A stretch of DNA of 35,334 bases, taken from NCBI GenBank assembly GCA_021325175.1, contig JAJPHS010000142.1:1-35334 (forward strand). The letters run 5' to 3'. The position numbers and the translations under genes were made by a program. The notes under the pieces were generated by a model. That model was not told the DNA's origin and did no database searches. It saw only the letters and a program-made list of their open reading frames with translations. The DNA comes from Terriglobia bacterium (GTDB lineage Bacteria > Acidobacteriota > Terriglobia > Bryobacterales > Bryobacteraceae). This document shows, one piece after another, positions 17,174 to 26,245 of this stretch (its first letter is position 1; every line of letters starts with the position of its first letter).

Positions 17174-18802
17174 ATGTACAAATACAGTCTGGCGTTCCTG
17201 CTGGTGGCCGCCAGCGCCTTCGGCCAGAACACGATTACCCCCGAAAAAGAGGCGGCGATCAAGGCCGACCTGATGGGGGAAATCGATCACATGAAGAAGC
17301 AGGCGCAGGTCATGGTCGATAGCGTCTTCAGCTTCGGCGAACTCGGCTTTCAGGAATTCGAGACCTCCAAGTACCTTACCGGCATTCTCGAAAAAGAAGG
17401 ATTTAAGATCGAGCGCAATTACGCCGGCATCCCCACCGCCTGGGTCGCGTCCTGGGGAAGCGGCAAGCCGGTGATCTCGCTTGGCTCCGATATCGACGAT
17501 ATCCCGCAGGCGTCGCAAAAACCCGGCGTCGCTTACCATGACCCGATGATCGAAGGCGCGCCCGGTCACGGCGAGGGCCACAACTCCGGCGTGCCCCTAA
17601 ATATCATCGCCGCGCTCGCCGTCAAGAACGTCATGCAGCGCGAGCACCTTCAGGGCACCATCCGCCTGTGGCCGGGCGTCGCCGAAGAGCTGGTCGGCAC
17701 CAAGGCCTATTACGTGCGCGCCGGCATGTTCAAGGATGTCGACGTCGTCCTGTTCTGCCATGTCGCCAACAATCTCGGCGTTTCCTATGGACCCAGCCCG
17801 CAGAACGGGCTCGTTTCGGTGGAATATTCGTTCCAGGGAGAAAGCGCGCACGCGGCCGGCGCGCCGTGGCGGGGACGCAGCGCGCTCGACGCGGCGGAGC
17901 TGATGAGCATCGGCTACGAATTCCGCCGCGAGCATCTGCGCCTGGCGACGCGCGTCCATTACGTGATCACCAACGGCGGCGATCAGCCCAACGTCGTCCC
18001 GCCCAACGCAGCCATCTGGTTTTATTTCCGTGAAGCCGATTACGACCACATCATGAACTTGTGGCACATCGGCGACAACATGGCCAAAGCCGCCACCATG
18101 ATGACCGACACCGATTACACCGAACGGGTTCTCGGCAGCGCCTGGCCCGGCTATTTCAACAAGCCGATCGCCGAGGCGATGTATGCCAATATTCAGAAGG
18201 TTGGCCTGCCGCAGTGGTCCGAGGACGACCAGAAGCTCGCCAGGGCCTTTCAAGCCGAGCTGAAACAGCCGGTCCGCGGGCTGGCGACCAAGATTCCGCC
18301 GCTGCGCCCGCCGCGCGAGCAATCGAATGACAACACCGGCGAAGAGGGAGGCGGCCAGAATCAGCCGATGGGCGGAGGCTCCGACGATATCGGCGACGTC
18401 TCCTGGAACGTCCCCACGGTGACGCTTCGCTATCCGTCGAATATTCCCGGCGGTCCCGGCCACAACTGGGCCAACGCGATCTCGATGGCCACGCCGATCG
18501 CGCACAAGGGCGTCATCGCCGGCGCGAAGGTGCAGGCCATGACGATGATCGACATTCTTACTCATCCCGATCTTGTCAAGTCGGCCTGGGATTACTTCAA
18601 CAACGTTCAGACCAAGAATCAGAAATATGTTTCGCTGCTGCGGCCCGACGACAAGCCGGCCATCTGGCTGAACGCCGCCACCATGGCAAAGTATCGCGAC
18701 CAGATGAAGAAGTTCTACTACGATCCTTCGAAATACGATACGTATCTGGAGCAGCTCGGCATCAAGTATCCGACCGTGCGCGCATCCGGCGCGGGTCAGT
18801 AA
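17174..18802 (+). CDS. Exported M20D-type amidohydrolase/peptidase (AbgB-like)
   Basis: A 542-residue protein with a signal peptide (KYSLAFLLVAASAFGQ), so likely periplasmic or secreted. The body matches the M20D family that includes the AbgB subunit of p-aminobenzoyl-glutamate hydrolase and related amidohydrolases. Metal and catalytic landmarks are PGHGEGHNSG (His132, Glu134, His136), GVAEELVGTK (Glu171, Glu172), FCHVANN (His196) and a C-terminal GPGHNWANA (His430). In relatives the residue at Glu134 is usually Cys (GHGCGHN), a metal ligand, so the site chemistry may differ. A glycine- and acid-rich insertion lies near residues 380-410. The family dimerisation domain is represented by YSFQGESAHAAGAPWRGRSALDA. 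Substrate is unknown. The ribosome site is AAGGAG, 5 bases before the ATG. Confidence 0.85.
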   Translation: MYKYSLAFLLVAASAFGQNTITPEKEAAIKADLMGEIDHMKKQAQVMVDSVFSFGELGFQEFETSKYLTGILEKEGFKIERNYAGIPTAWVASWGSGKPVISLGSDIDDIPQASQKPGVAYHDPMIEGAPGHGEGHNSGVPLNIIAALAVKNVMQREHLQGTIRLWPGVAEELVGTKAYYVRAGMFKDVDVVLFCHVANNLGVSYGPSPQNGLVSVEYSFQGESAHAAGAPWRGRSALDAAELMSIGYEFRREHLRLATRVHYVITNGGDQPNVVPPNAAIWFYFREADYDHIMNLWHIGDNMAKAATMMTDTDYTERVLGSAWPGYFNKPIAEAMYANIQKVGLPQWSEDDQKLARAFQAELKQPVRGLATKIPPLRPPREQSNDNTGEEGGGQNQPMGGGSDDIGDVSWNVPTVTLRYPSNIPGGPGHNWANAISMATPIAHKGVIAGAKVQAMTMIDILTHPDLVKSAWDYFNNVQTKNQKYVSLLRPDDKPAIWLNAATMAKYRDQMKKFYYDPSKYDTYLEQLGIKYPTVRASGAGQ

Positions 18803-18810
18803 TCCCGGAA

Positions 18811-18832
18811 GCGTAAGCCTTCGGGCTTACGC
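18811..18832. terminator. Bidirectional hairpin terminator with TTCG loop
   Basis: GCGTAAGCC, loop TTCG, GGCTTACGC: a perfect 9-bp stem with a stable UUCG-type tetraloop between convergent genes. It begins 8 bases after the peptidase stop and overlaps the last codons and TAA of the minus-strand membrane protein. There is no T-run. Confidence 0.6.
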
Positions 18833-19177
18833 CTTCGCGCTGCGGCGTTCGACGAAATACCGGATGACTTCATAAATCACCGGCAGCAACACCGCCGCGA
18901 TAAATCCCACCCGGTAGGGATACTGGATATGCCTGGTGGTGCTGCGAATCACCGCGTCGCCCACCCGGTATTGAATCGTGTTCTGATGCCAGGGGATATA
19001 CGGCGTAAGCGCGACGCCTCCGATGTATCCCGCCGCGCCCAGCAAAATGTCCGGAAAAAATTTCAGCGCGCGCTTTCCAAGAAAGCTGGCGGCAATCGCG
19101 ATAAACGCGCCGATGGCGCCGCCCACCACGGCTTCCAGTAAATACGGCAGCGTATCGGGGCTGGTCTGCGGATTCAT
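18827..19177 (-). CDS. Small membrane protein, unknown function
   Basis: A 116-residue protein with three likely membrane segments (LLEAVVGGAIGAFIAIAASFL, ILLGAAGYIGGVALTPYI and VGFIAAVLLPVIYEVIRYF) and a basic tail. I recognise no family. Its ATG overlaps the stop of the methyltransferase gene (ATGA), indicating translational coupling, and its stop lies in the hairpin at 18811-18832. It may be a membrane partner of the methyltransferase, which is inference from coupling only. Confidence 0.7.
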   Translation of the reverse strand: MNPQTSPDTLPYLLEAVVGGAIGAFIAIAASFLGKRALKFFPDILLGAAGYIGGVALTPYIPWHQNTIQYRVGDAVIRSTTRHIQYPYRVGFIAAVLLPVIYEVIRYFVERRSAKA

Positions 19178-19887
19178 TGCACCGCCGCCTTGGTGAGAAT
19201 CAGAATGTGCTGGCGAGGCAAAACTTCCAGAACCTGGTCCAGATGGAAACCCTCCGCTTCCAGCTCCGTCTTTACTTCGGCGACGCTCATTTTGTGCTCC
19301 GGCCGGATGGGAATTCTCGGATCTTCCTTGCGATATTCGAGCAGCACCAATCTCCCGTTCGGCTTAAGATCGTCGCGCATTTTTTCCAGCATCTTCTGCG
19401 GCTGCGAAAATTCGTGATACACGTCGACCAGTAAAATCAAATCCAGCGCGCCAAAGGGAAGTTTCGGATCGCTTTCGGTGCCGAGCACGGTTTCGATATT
19501 CTTCAATCCCGCGCGCGCCGCGTTCTGGCGCAGCATCCGCAACATCTCCGGCTGAATATCGTTGGCATAAACTTTTCCCGACGGTCCGACGCGCCGCGCC
19601 AGCCGTAGCGTGATGTATCCGGTGCCCGCGCCGACATCGGCCGCCGCTATCCCCGGCTTGATGCCGACCGCCTCCAAAGCCTGGTCGGGATGCTCTTCGC
19701 TTTCACGCTCGCCGCGCTCCAGCCAATCCGCGCCGCTGGCACCCATCACCGGCGCGATGCGGCGTCCGGTCAGCGGATGCTCAGATTGATACGGCCATGC
19801 CGCGGTCGCGCAGGCCAGCGAAAACAATAGTACAGTGAGGAATTGCCTTCGCCGGAAATAACAGTTAGATTGTGGGGTGATCCTCAT
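19174..19887 (-). CDS. Class I SAM-dependent methyltransferase with twin-arginine-like signal
   Basis: About 237 residues. After the ATG at 19887 comes an N-region with RRRQFL (residues 12-17), then a hydrophobic stretch TVLLFSLACATAAW, resembling a Tat signal peptide. The rest is a class I methyltransferase: motif I ADVGAGTGYITLRLA, then VYANDIQPEML, LDLILLVDVYHEFSQP and a post-I LKPNGRLVLLEYRKEDPR block. Such enzymes need SAM and are normally cytoplasmic, so export, if real, is odd; the segment might instead be a membrane anchor. The frame continues 22 codons upstream without a better start, and no ribosome site is clear. The start codon shares bases with the start of the divergent lipoprotein gene. 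Substrate unknown. Confidence 0.78.
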   Translation of the reverse strand: MRITPQSNCYFRRRQFLTVLLFSLACATAAWPYQSEHPLTGRRIAPVMGASGADWLERGERESEEHPDQALEAVGIKPGIAAADVGAGTGYITLRLARRVGPSGKVYANDIQPEMLRMLRQNAARAGLKNIETVLGTESDPKLPFGALDLILLVDVYHEFSQPQKMLEKMRDDLKPNGRLVLLEYRKEDPRIPIRPEHKMSVAEVKTELEAEGFHLDQVLEVLPRQHILILTKAAVQ

Positions 19888-20446
19888 GTTTAAACCGCTA
19901 CAGTTGTTGGCCCTGTTGCCCGCCGTCCTCGCGCTCGCCGCGTGCGCCAACAAGCAGGAGCAGACGCGGGTCGATTTTCAAATGGGCGAGCGCGCCACGG
20001 TCGGTCCACTGACATACAATGTCATCGAAACCGGCTGGCGAAGTCAATTGGGCAGCGAATTCAAGATGCGTTTTCCCGAACAGCGCTTTCTTTTGGTGAC
20101 CATATCGGTCACCAACGGCGGCGGCAGGGAGATCTCCGTTCCGCTGTTCACGCTGGAGGATCAAAAGGGACAGACCTATCCGGAACTGGATAACGGCGAG
20201 GGCGTGGATAACTGGTTCGGGCTGCTTCGCACGCTTCCCGCCGCGCAAACGCAACAGGGCAGGCTCGTTTTCGACGTTCCCTTTGGATCGTACAAATTGC
20301 GCATCACCGACGGCGGCGAGCCCGGCCTGGAGAAAGTCGCCTACATCGAGCTTCCGCTTCGCATGGACACCGATACCGGCGTCGATACGCCGATGCCCGC
20401 GGCTCCGTCCCGGAATCCTGGAGCTTCGCCAAGCTCGAAGAGGTAA
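19886..20446 (+). CDS. DUF4352-like lipoprotein
   Basis: A 186-residue predicted lipoprotein: signal peptide with lipobox ALAAC (Cys23) followed by ANKQEQTRVDF. The mature part is an immunoglobulin-like beta domain of the DUF4352 kind (GPLTYNVIETGWRS, RFLLVTISVTNGGGREISVPLFTLED, YPELDNGEGV, GRLVFDVPFGSYKLRITDGG), with a Pro/Ser-rich tail. The ATG at 19886 was chosen over the GTG at 19877 because GGGGTGA lies 6 bases before it. The next gene starts 6 bp after the stop, forming a two-gene envelope operon. Telokin-like DUF4352 lipoproteins are found widely; function unknown. Confidence 0.8.
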   Translation: MFKPLQLLALLPAVLALAACANKQEQTRVDFQMGERATVGPLTYNVIETGWRSQLGSEFKMRFPEQRFLLVTISVTNGGGREISVPLFTLEDQKGQTYPELDNGEGVDNWFGLLRTLPAAQTQQGRLVFDVPFGSYKLRITDGGEPGLEKVAYIELPLRMDTDTGVDTPMPAAPSRNPGASPSSKR

Positions 20447-20452
20447 GTTTTC

Positions 20453-21298
20453 GTGACAGCATTTCGCAGTTTCGCGCTGGCGTTTTTCGCCGTGGCGGCG
20501 CTGCGCGCCCAGCCGAAGCTGGCCTTCGATCGCGTCGCCCTGCACCAGTTCGAGGACGGCCCGGTGCTCGCGCCCAATTACGAGTTCGTTCCCGGCGAAA
20601 CCGCCTATTTTAGTTGCCGCATCCGCGGATACGCCACGCTCAAAAAGGACGAAAAGCAAAGCGTCGATCTTTCCTGGCGGATGCGCGTCGTCGATCCGGC
20701 GGGCATCCCGGTGCAGAAAGATCTTTCCGGGAAAATCGAGGAAGAAGTCCTGCCGCAGGATAAAGATTGGCGTCCGAAGTTTCTCGCGAGCTTCGTCGTC
20801 CCCGCCTTTGCGCCTTCCGGCGATTATCACATTCCCGTAACCGTCAAGGACGAAATCGCCGGATCGGAAATTTCCACCAGCCTCGCCTTTAAAGTCAAGG
20901 GCCACGACGTGCAGCCGAGCGACACGCTCGCCGTGCGAAATTTCGCCATGATGCGCGCCGAAAACGATCCGTTTCCGATGCGCAATCCGGTGTACCGCCC
21001 GGGAGAGATGTTATGGGCCAAATTTGACATTGTAGGCTACAAATTCGGCGAAAATAATCGCTTTTCGGTGTCTTATGGACTCGCAATTCTCGATGCTTCG
21101 GGCAAGCAGGTGTTCGCGCAGCCCGATGCCGCCTCCGAATCAAAGGAATCTTTTTATCCGCAACGCTACGTCCCCGGCGTGCTCAGCGTGAGCCTGGACC
21201 CGAACGTTACCAAAGCCGTCTACACCCTGGTCGTGTCGGTTGAAGATAAAATCGGCAATCAGAAATTCGAAATAAAGCAGCCCTTTTCGGTGGAGTGA
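20453..21298 (+). CDS. Secreted two-domain beta-sandwich protein, unknown function
   Basis: A 281-residue protein with a signal peptide (FRSFALAFFAVAALRAQ). The mature part seems to contain two related beta-rich modules. The first has PGETAYFSCRIRGYATLKK, then SVDLSWRMRVVDPAGIPV; the second has PGEMLWAKFDIVGYKFGEN, then FSVSYGLAILDASGKQV. Both then run into a strand ending (SGDYHIPVTVKDEIAGSE, and KAVYTLVVSVEDKIGNQKFEI), which suggests internal duplication. No named family is recognised. It starts with a GTG, 6 bp after the DUF4352-like gene, with AGAGG upstream, so the pair is probably an operon. Confidence 0.75.
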   Translation: MTAFRSFALAFFAVAALRAQPKLAFDRVALHQFEDGPVLAPNYEFVPGETAYFSCRIRGYATLKKDEKQSVDLSWRMRVVDPAGIPVQKDLSGKIEEEVLPQDKDWRPKFLASFVVPAFAPSGDYHIPVTVKDEIAGSEISTSLAFKVKGHDVQPSDTLAVRNFAMMRAENDPFPMRNPVYRPGEMLWAKFDIVGYKFGENNRFSVSYGLAILDASGKQVFAQPDAASESKESFYPQRYVPGVLSVSLDPNVTKAVYTLVVSVEDKIGNQKFEIKQPFSVE

Positions 21299-21305
21299 GC
21301 GGTAC

Positions 21306-21327
21306 GCCGTTTGCTTAAGCATCCGGC
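21306..21327. promoter_or_regulatory. Imperfect 22-bp dyad immediately before the SDR start codon
   Basis: GCCG, two bases, TGCTTAAGCA (a perfect 10-bp palindrome at 21312-21321), two bases, CGGC. Nine of eleven positions pair. It ends at the base before the ATG at 21328 and starts 7 bases after the preceding stop. It could be an operator or an mRNA hairpin that limits initiation. Confidence 0.35.
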
Positions 21328-22218
21328 ATGAAGCACACACCTGTCGAAACTGTCGATCCACGCACCAAAGGCGAAAAGCCCCCATTTCCGGCCCAGAATC
21401 AGGAACTGCCGGGCACGGAACAAGAGATGAGCCCCAAGCCCGATCACGGCGAGAAAAGTTATCGCGGTTACGGCCGATTGCAAGGCAAAGTCGCGCTGAT
21501 CACGGGCGCCGATAGCGGCATCGGGCGCGCCGTCGCGATCGCCTACGCAAGAGAGGGCGCCGACGTGCTGATCTCTTTCCTGAACGAACAGGAGGACGCA
21601 GAGGAAACCGGGAGCTGGGTGCGGGAAGCCGGGCGCAGACCCGTGTTGGCCCCCGGCGATATCGGCGAAGAGCCGCACTGCCGGGAACTGGTCGATCGCG
21701 CCTTCCGCGAGTGGGGGCGTCTCGATATTCTGGTCAACAACGCCGGCATCCAAACCAAGCATCAGCACATCGAGGAGTGGTCGCCCGAAGAATGGGACCG
21801 GACGTTTAAAACAAATATTTACGCGATGTTTTATCTGGCGCGCCACGCGCTGCCGCGGATGCAGACCGGCGGCTCGATCATCAATACCGCCTCGGTGCAG
21901 GCCTATCAGCCCAATCCCGAACTGCTCGCCTACGCCGCCACCAAGGGCGCGATCGTGACGTTCACGAAAGCTCTAGCCTCGATGGCGATGGAAGGCGGCA
22001 TCCGCGTCAATGCCGTCGCGCCGGGTCCCGTCTGGACGCCGCTGATTCCCGCCTCCTTTGAGGAGGATAAAGTGAAAAACTTCGGCGAAAAAAGCCTGCT
22101 CGGGCGTCCCGCGCAGCCGGCCGAGCTCGCTCCGGTCTATGTTTTTCTGGCCAGTCCGGAATCAAGCTACGTCACCGGCAGCGTCGTCGATATGACCGGC
22201 GGCCGCATGCTTCCCTGA
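21328..22218 (+). CDS. SDR-family oxidoreductase (YdaD/YghA-like, general stress type)
   Basis: A 296-residue classical short-chain dehydrogenase with a longer than usual N-terminus (about 50 residues, HTPVETVDPRTKGEKPPFP onward), as in the Bacillus YdaD and E. coli YghA group. Nucleotide binding: VALITGADSGIGRAVAIAYAREGADV. Structural motif: ILVNNAGIQ. Catalytic residues: Ser in IINTASVQAY and the Y-x3-K of YAATKGA. The C-terminal GSVVDMTGGRML is typical. NAD(P) preference and substrate cannot be read. The DUF72 gene follows after 4 bp. Confidence 0.92.
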   Translation: MKHTPVETVDPRTKGEKPPFPAQNQELPGTEQEMSPKPDHGEKSYRGYGRLQGKVALITGADSGIGRAVAIAYAREGADVLISFLNEQEDAEETGSWVREAGRRPVLAPGDIGEEPHCRELVDRAFREWGRLDILVNNAGIQTKHQHIEEWSPEEWDRTFKTNIYAMFYLARHALPRMQTGGSIINTASVQAYQPNPELLAYAATKGAIVTFTKALASMAMEGGIRVNAVAPGPVWTPLIPASFEEDKVKNFGEKSLLGRPAQPAELAPVYVFLASPESSYVTGSVVDMTGGRMLP

Positions 22219-22222
22219 TACC

Positions 22223-22939
22223 GTGCCAATCCGCATCGGCACCTCCGGCTGGCACTACAAACACTGGATCGGCCCGTTTTATCCGCCGAAAACGCCGGCG
22301 TCGAAAATGCTCGAATTCTACGCGCGGCATTTCGATACGGTGGAGCTGAACAATACGTTCTATAAGCTTCCGGGCGAGGCCGCCCTCGAACTCTGGCGAT
22401 CCGGCACGCCCGCGAATTTTCGCTTCGCGCTCAAAGGCAGCCGCTTTCTTACCCACATGAAAAAACTTACCGATACCGGTCGCGGCATCGGCCGCTTCTT
22501 CGATCGCGCCAAGCTTCTGGGCCGCAAGCTGGGCCCGATCGTTTTTCAATTACCTCCGAATTTCCGCATAAATCCGGAGCGTCTTGAACATTTTCTCGAA
22601 GCGCTCCCCTCCGGCCATCGCTACGCGTTCGAATTTCGCGATCCGAGCTGGAACGACGCGCGAATCTACGCGCTGCTGCGCCGTCACAAATCGGCTTACT
22701 GCATTTTCGATCTCGCCGGATTCCAATCCCCGCTCGAAATCACGGCGGATTTCACCTACATCCGCCTGCACGGTCCCGGCGGGAAATATCAGGGCAGCTA
22801 TTCCGATACGTCGCTGCGCGCCTGGCGGCGCCGCCTGCGAGAGTGGAACCTGCGCGCCTCATATGTCTACTTCGATAACGACCAATCCGGCTACGCCGCC
22901 CAAAACGCGCTGCGCCTGAAAGAATTCCTATCCGGATAG
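22223..22939 (+). CDS. DUF72 family protein
   Basis: A 238-residue TIM-barrel-like DUF72 protein, function not established. Conserved marks are the start IRIGTSGWHYKHWIGPFYP, FDTVELNNTFYKLP, FALKGSRFLTHMKKL, GPIVFQLPPNF, YAFEFRDPSWN and the C-terminal VYFDNDQSGYA. The start is a GTG 4 bp after the SDR stop, so the two are probably one transcript. It is followed by a hairpin that separates it from the convergent glnA gene. Confidence 0.88.
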   Translation: MPIRIGTSGWHYKHWIGPFYPPKTPASKMLEFYARHFDTVELNNTFYKLPGEAALELWRSGTPANFRFALKGSRFLTHMKKLTDTGRGIGRFFDRAKLLGRKLGPIVFQLPPNFRINPERLEHFLEALPSGHRYAFEFRDPSWNDARIYALLRRHKSAYCIFDLAGFQSPLEITADFTYIRLHGPGGKYQGSYSDTSLRAWRRRLREWNLRASYVYFDNDQSGYAAQNALRLKEFLSG

Positions 22940-22946
22940 CGGAGAA

Positions 22947-22966
22947 GGCGGATCTTCAGATCCGCC
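22947..22966. terminator. Bidirectional hairpin terminator between DUF72 gene and glnA
   Basis: GGCGGATC, loop TTCA, GATCCGCC: a perfect 8-bp GC-rich stem, 7 bases after the DUF72 stop and 22 bases from the glnA stop. There is no T-run; it could serve both strands. Confidence 0.55.
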
Positions 22967-22988
22967 CCGGCGGCATGAATGCCCGCGG

Positions 22989-24413
<1,425 letters not shown>

Positions 24414-24619
24414 TTCTACATGATAGTTCGCGCCCCATGTAACCGCGAATAGAAATTTTGAATGAGAGCGATAACCGCGGCGAACGCGCAACGGGAATTC
24501 ACCTGAAGGCGTACTAGGGTCCTTAAAAAACGACTTAAGCCGTCCCCGGAGCCTATTGTGAAACCACGCCGGCGACGATGGATTACTGAGTAGAACTACT
24601 TAACAAGGGCGAACCACAA
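24414..24619. promoter_or_regulatory. Divergent promoter region between glnA and the surface cluster
   Basis: 206 bases that must hold the glnA promoter (minus) and that of the operon starting at 24620 (plus). A 5+2+5 dyad AGTAGAACTACT lies at 24589-24600, 19 bases before the plus-strand start. No convincing sigma-54 element or known riboswitch was seen. A weak AAGGGCG ribosome-site-like stretch precedes the GTG at 24620. Confidence 0.35.
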
Positions 24620-24826
24620 GTGACTGCACGGAAATCCTCCACACGCGCGAAAACAACCCTGCTCTTTGCATTCCTGCCGCTGCTATTATTCACGCCGGCC
24701 AAAGCCTACGGCTATGCCGACCCGGGCACCGGAGCCTTTCTGTACCAGGCGTTTTACGCGGCGTTTCTCGGCGGCACGTTCTATCTTCGTAAATTGCTCG
24801 ACCGCGTTTGGAAGCGCCGCCGCTAA
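24620..24826 (+). CDS. Small 'ADPGTG'-motif exported or membrane protein
   Basis: A 68-residue protein: a basic N-terminus, a hydrophobic signal-like segment (LLFAFLPLLLFTPAKAYG), then YADPGTGAFLYQAFYAAFLGGTFYLRKLLDRVWKRRR, which forms a second hydrophobic segment and ends strongly basic. The ADPGTG motif followed by a glycine-containing helix recurs in small bacterial proteins near surface-polymer genes, from general recollection; its role is unknown. The start is GTG. The next gene follows after 6 bp and the third overlaps the second, so it is probably the first of three co-expressed genes. Confidence 0.75.
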   Translation: MTARKSSTRAKTTLLFAFLPLLLFTPAKAYGYADPGTGAFLYQAFYAAFLGGTFYLRKLLDRVWKRRR

Positions 24827-24832
24827 GCGGTC

Positions 24833-26245
24833 ATGCTGATCGGCGAAGCGGCGGAAGCGAGGACCCCCTCCCCGCAATCGTTCCGCGATCCCGCGGGAAC
24901 GCTCTTTGAGGACGGCAAGCGCATTCTGCGCCAGGTCAATCCGGAAGACGCCGCCGGTCTCGAAGCGTTCCTTGCGACCAAAACCGCCGCCCGGGCAATC
25001 GGGCGAGGCGCGCTGGTCGGTTCGCTGCGGCTTAGCGATCATCTCTACGAGCACGAGCGCATCCCGTTTCCGAGTTACCCTTGCGAGTGGCCGCCTGAAA
25101 TGCTCCATGCCGCGGGTGAGCTCACCATTGAGCTGGCCCGCTCCGCGCTGGAGGAAGGCTACGGGATCAAAGACGCGACCCCCTACAACGTTTTGTTTCG
25201 CGGCAGCCGTCCGGTGTTCGTGGACGTGCTTTCTTTCGAATCGCGCGATCCGCGCGACCCCACCTGGCTTGCCTACGGGCAGTTCACGCGAACCTTTCTG
25301 CTGCCGCTTCTGGCCAACCGCGAAACGCGGATACCGCTGGCATCGATCTTTGCGGCGCAGCGCGACGGGCTGGAGCCAGAGGCCGTCTATCGCTTGCTCG
25401 GGCCGCTCCGCCGCCTGCTTCCGCCGTACCTCAATCTGGTCTCGATTCCCAAATGGCTGAGCGGGCGCGAAACCCCTTCCACCTATCGCCCCAAACTTGC
25501 CGCTTCGGCCGGCCAGGCGCGGTTCATTCTGGATCGGATTTTGCGCGGTTGCGCGCGCCAGTTACGATCGCTCGCGCCGGCGCGCCGCGCTTCGAAATGG
25601 TCCGGCTACATCGCGCCGGAGCGCACCGCCGCGGTTTCCTACACGCCTTCGCAGTTCGCCCAAAAAGAACAACTCGTCCGCGATGCCTTGGCCATCGCCC
25701 GTCCCCGCGAGGTCTTCGACGCCGGCGCCAATCAGGGACACTTCAGCTTTCTCGCCGCGGGAACCGGCGCCTCGGTCGTGGCGATCGATTCCGATGAAGC
25801 CTGCGCCGGCGCGATCTGGTGCGAAGCTTCCAAACGGAGCTTGAACGTGCTCCCGCTGGTGGTCGATCTGACACGTCCCACCCCCGCAATGGGATGGCGG
25901 AACCGCGAATGCGCGCCGTTTCTCGCTCGCGCGCGACATGGCTTTGATCTGGTGATGATGCTCGCCGTGCTGCATCACATTCTGGTGACCGAGCGCATCC
26001 CGCTGGAGGAGTTGTTCGCCCTGGCCGAAGAGCTTACGCGCGACTACCTCCTAATCGAATTTGTCGGTTCCGACGATCCTTGTTTCAAGCGCATCGTGCG
26101 GGGGCGCGACCGGCTGTACTCGCATCTGACGCGCGAGTGCTTCGAAGCAGCCGCAAGCGCGCGCTTCGATCTGGTCAGCTCGACGAGAATCGACGGAATG
26201 GAACGATGGATTTATCTTTATCGCCGGCGGCGCGCCATCAGCTAA
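24833..26245 (+). CDS. NoeA-like protein with C-terminal SAM-dependent methyltransferase domain
   Basis: A 470-residue cytoplasmic protein. The N-terminal half holds a conserved stretch at about residues 109-135 (GYGIKDATPYNVLFRGSRP, then VFVDVLSFE) that resembles the ligand-binding loop of kinase-like folds and recurs in proteins annotated as nodulation protein NoeA. The C-terminal half is a class I methyltransferase: EVFDAGANQGHFSFLAA near 295, VVAIDSDE, and LVMMLAVLHHILV near 373. It sits 6 bp after the ADPGTG gene and overlaps the following membrane enzyme gene by 40 bases. A role in modifying a surface glycan or its precursor is inferred from context only. The annotation of the N-terminal domain is uncertain. 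Confidence 0.75.
   Translation: MLIGEAAEARTPSPQSFRDPAGTLFEDGKRILRQVNPEDAAGLEAFLATKTAARAIGRGALVGSLRLSDHLYEHERIPFPSYPCEWPPEMLHAAGELTIELARSALEEGYGIKDATPYNVLFRGSRPVFVDVLSFESRDPRDPTWLAYGQFTRTFLLPLLANRETRIPLASIFAAQRDGLEPEAVYRLLGPLRRLLPPYLNLVSIPKWLSGRETPSTYRPKLAASAGQARFILDRILRGCARQLRSLAPARRASKWSGYIAPERTAAVSYTPSQFAQKEQLVRDALAIARPREVFDAGANQGHFSFLAAGTGASVVAIDSDEACAGAIWCEASKRSLNVLPLVVDLTRPTPAMGWRNRECAPFLARARHGFDLVMMLAVLHHILVTERIPLEELFALAEELTRDYLLIEFVGSDDPCFKRIVRGRDRLYSHLTRECFEAAASARFDLVSSTRIDGMERWIYLYRRRRAIS

Noticed and set aside
24414-24619. Possible sigma-54 (-24/-12) promoter for glnA
   Set aside because: No TGGCAC-N5-TTGC type element could be found on the minus strand of this region by reading.
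26080-26205. Longer start for the membrane alkaline-phosphatase-like gene
   Set aside because: That segment overlaps the methyltransferase coding region in another frame, and its translation has no membrane or family features.
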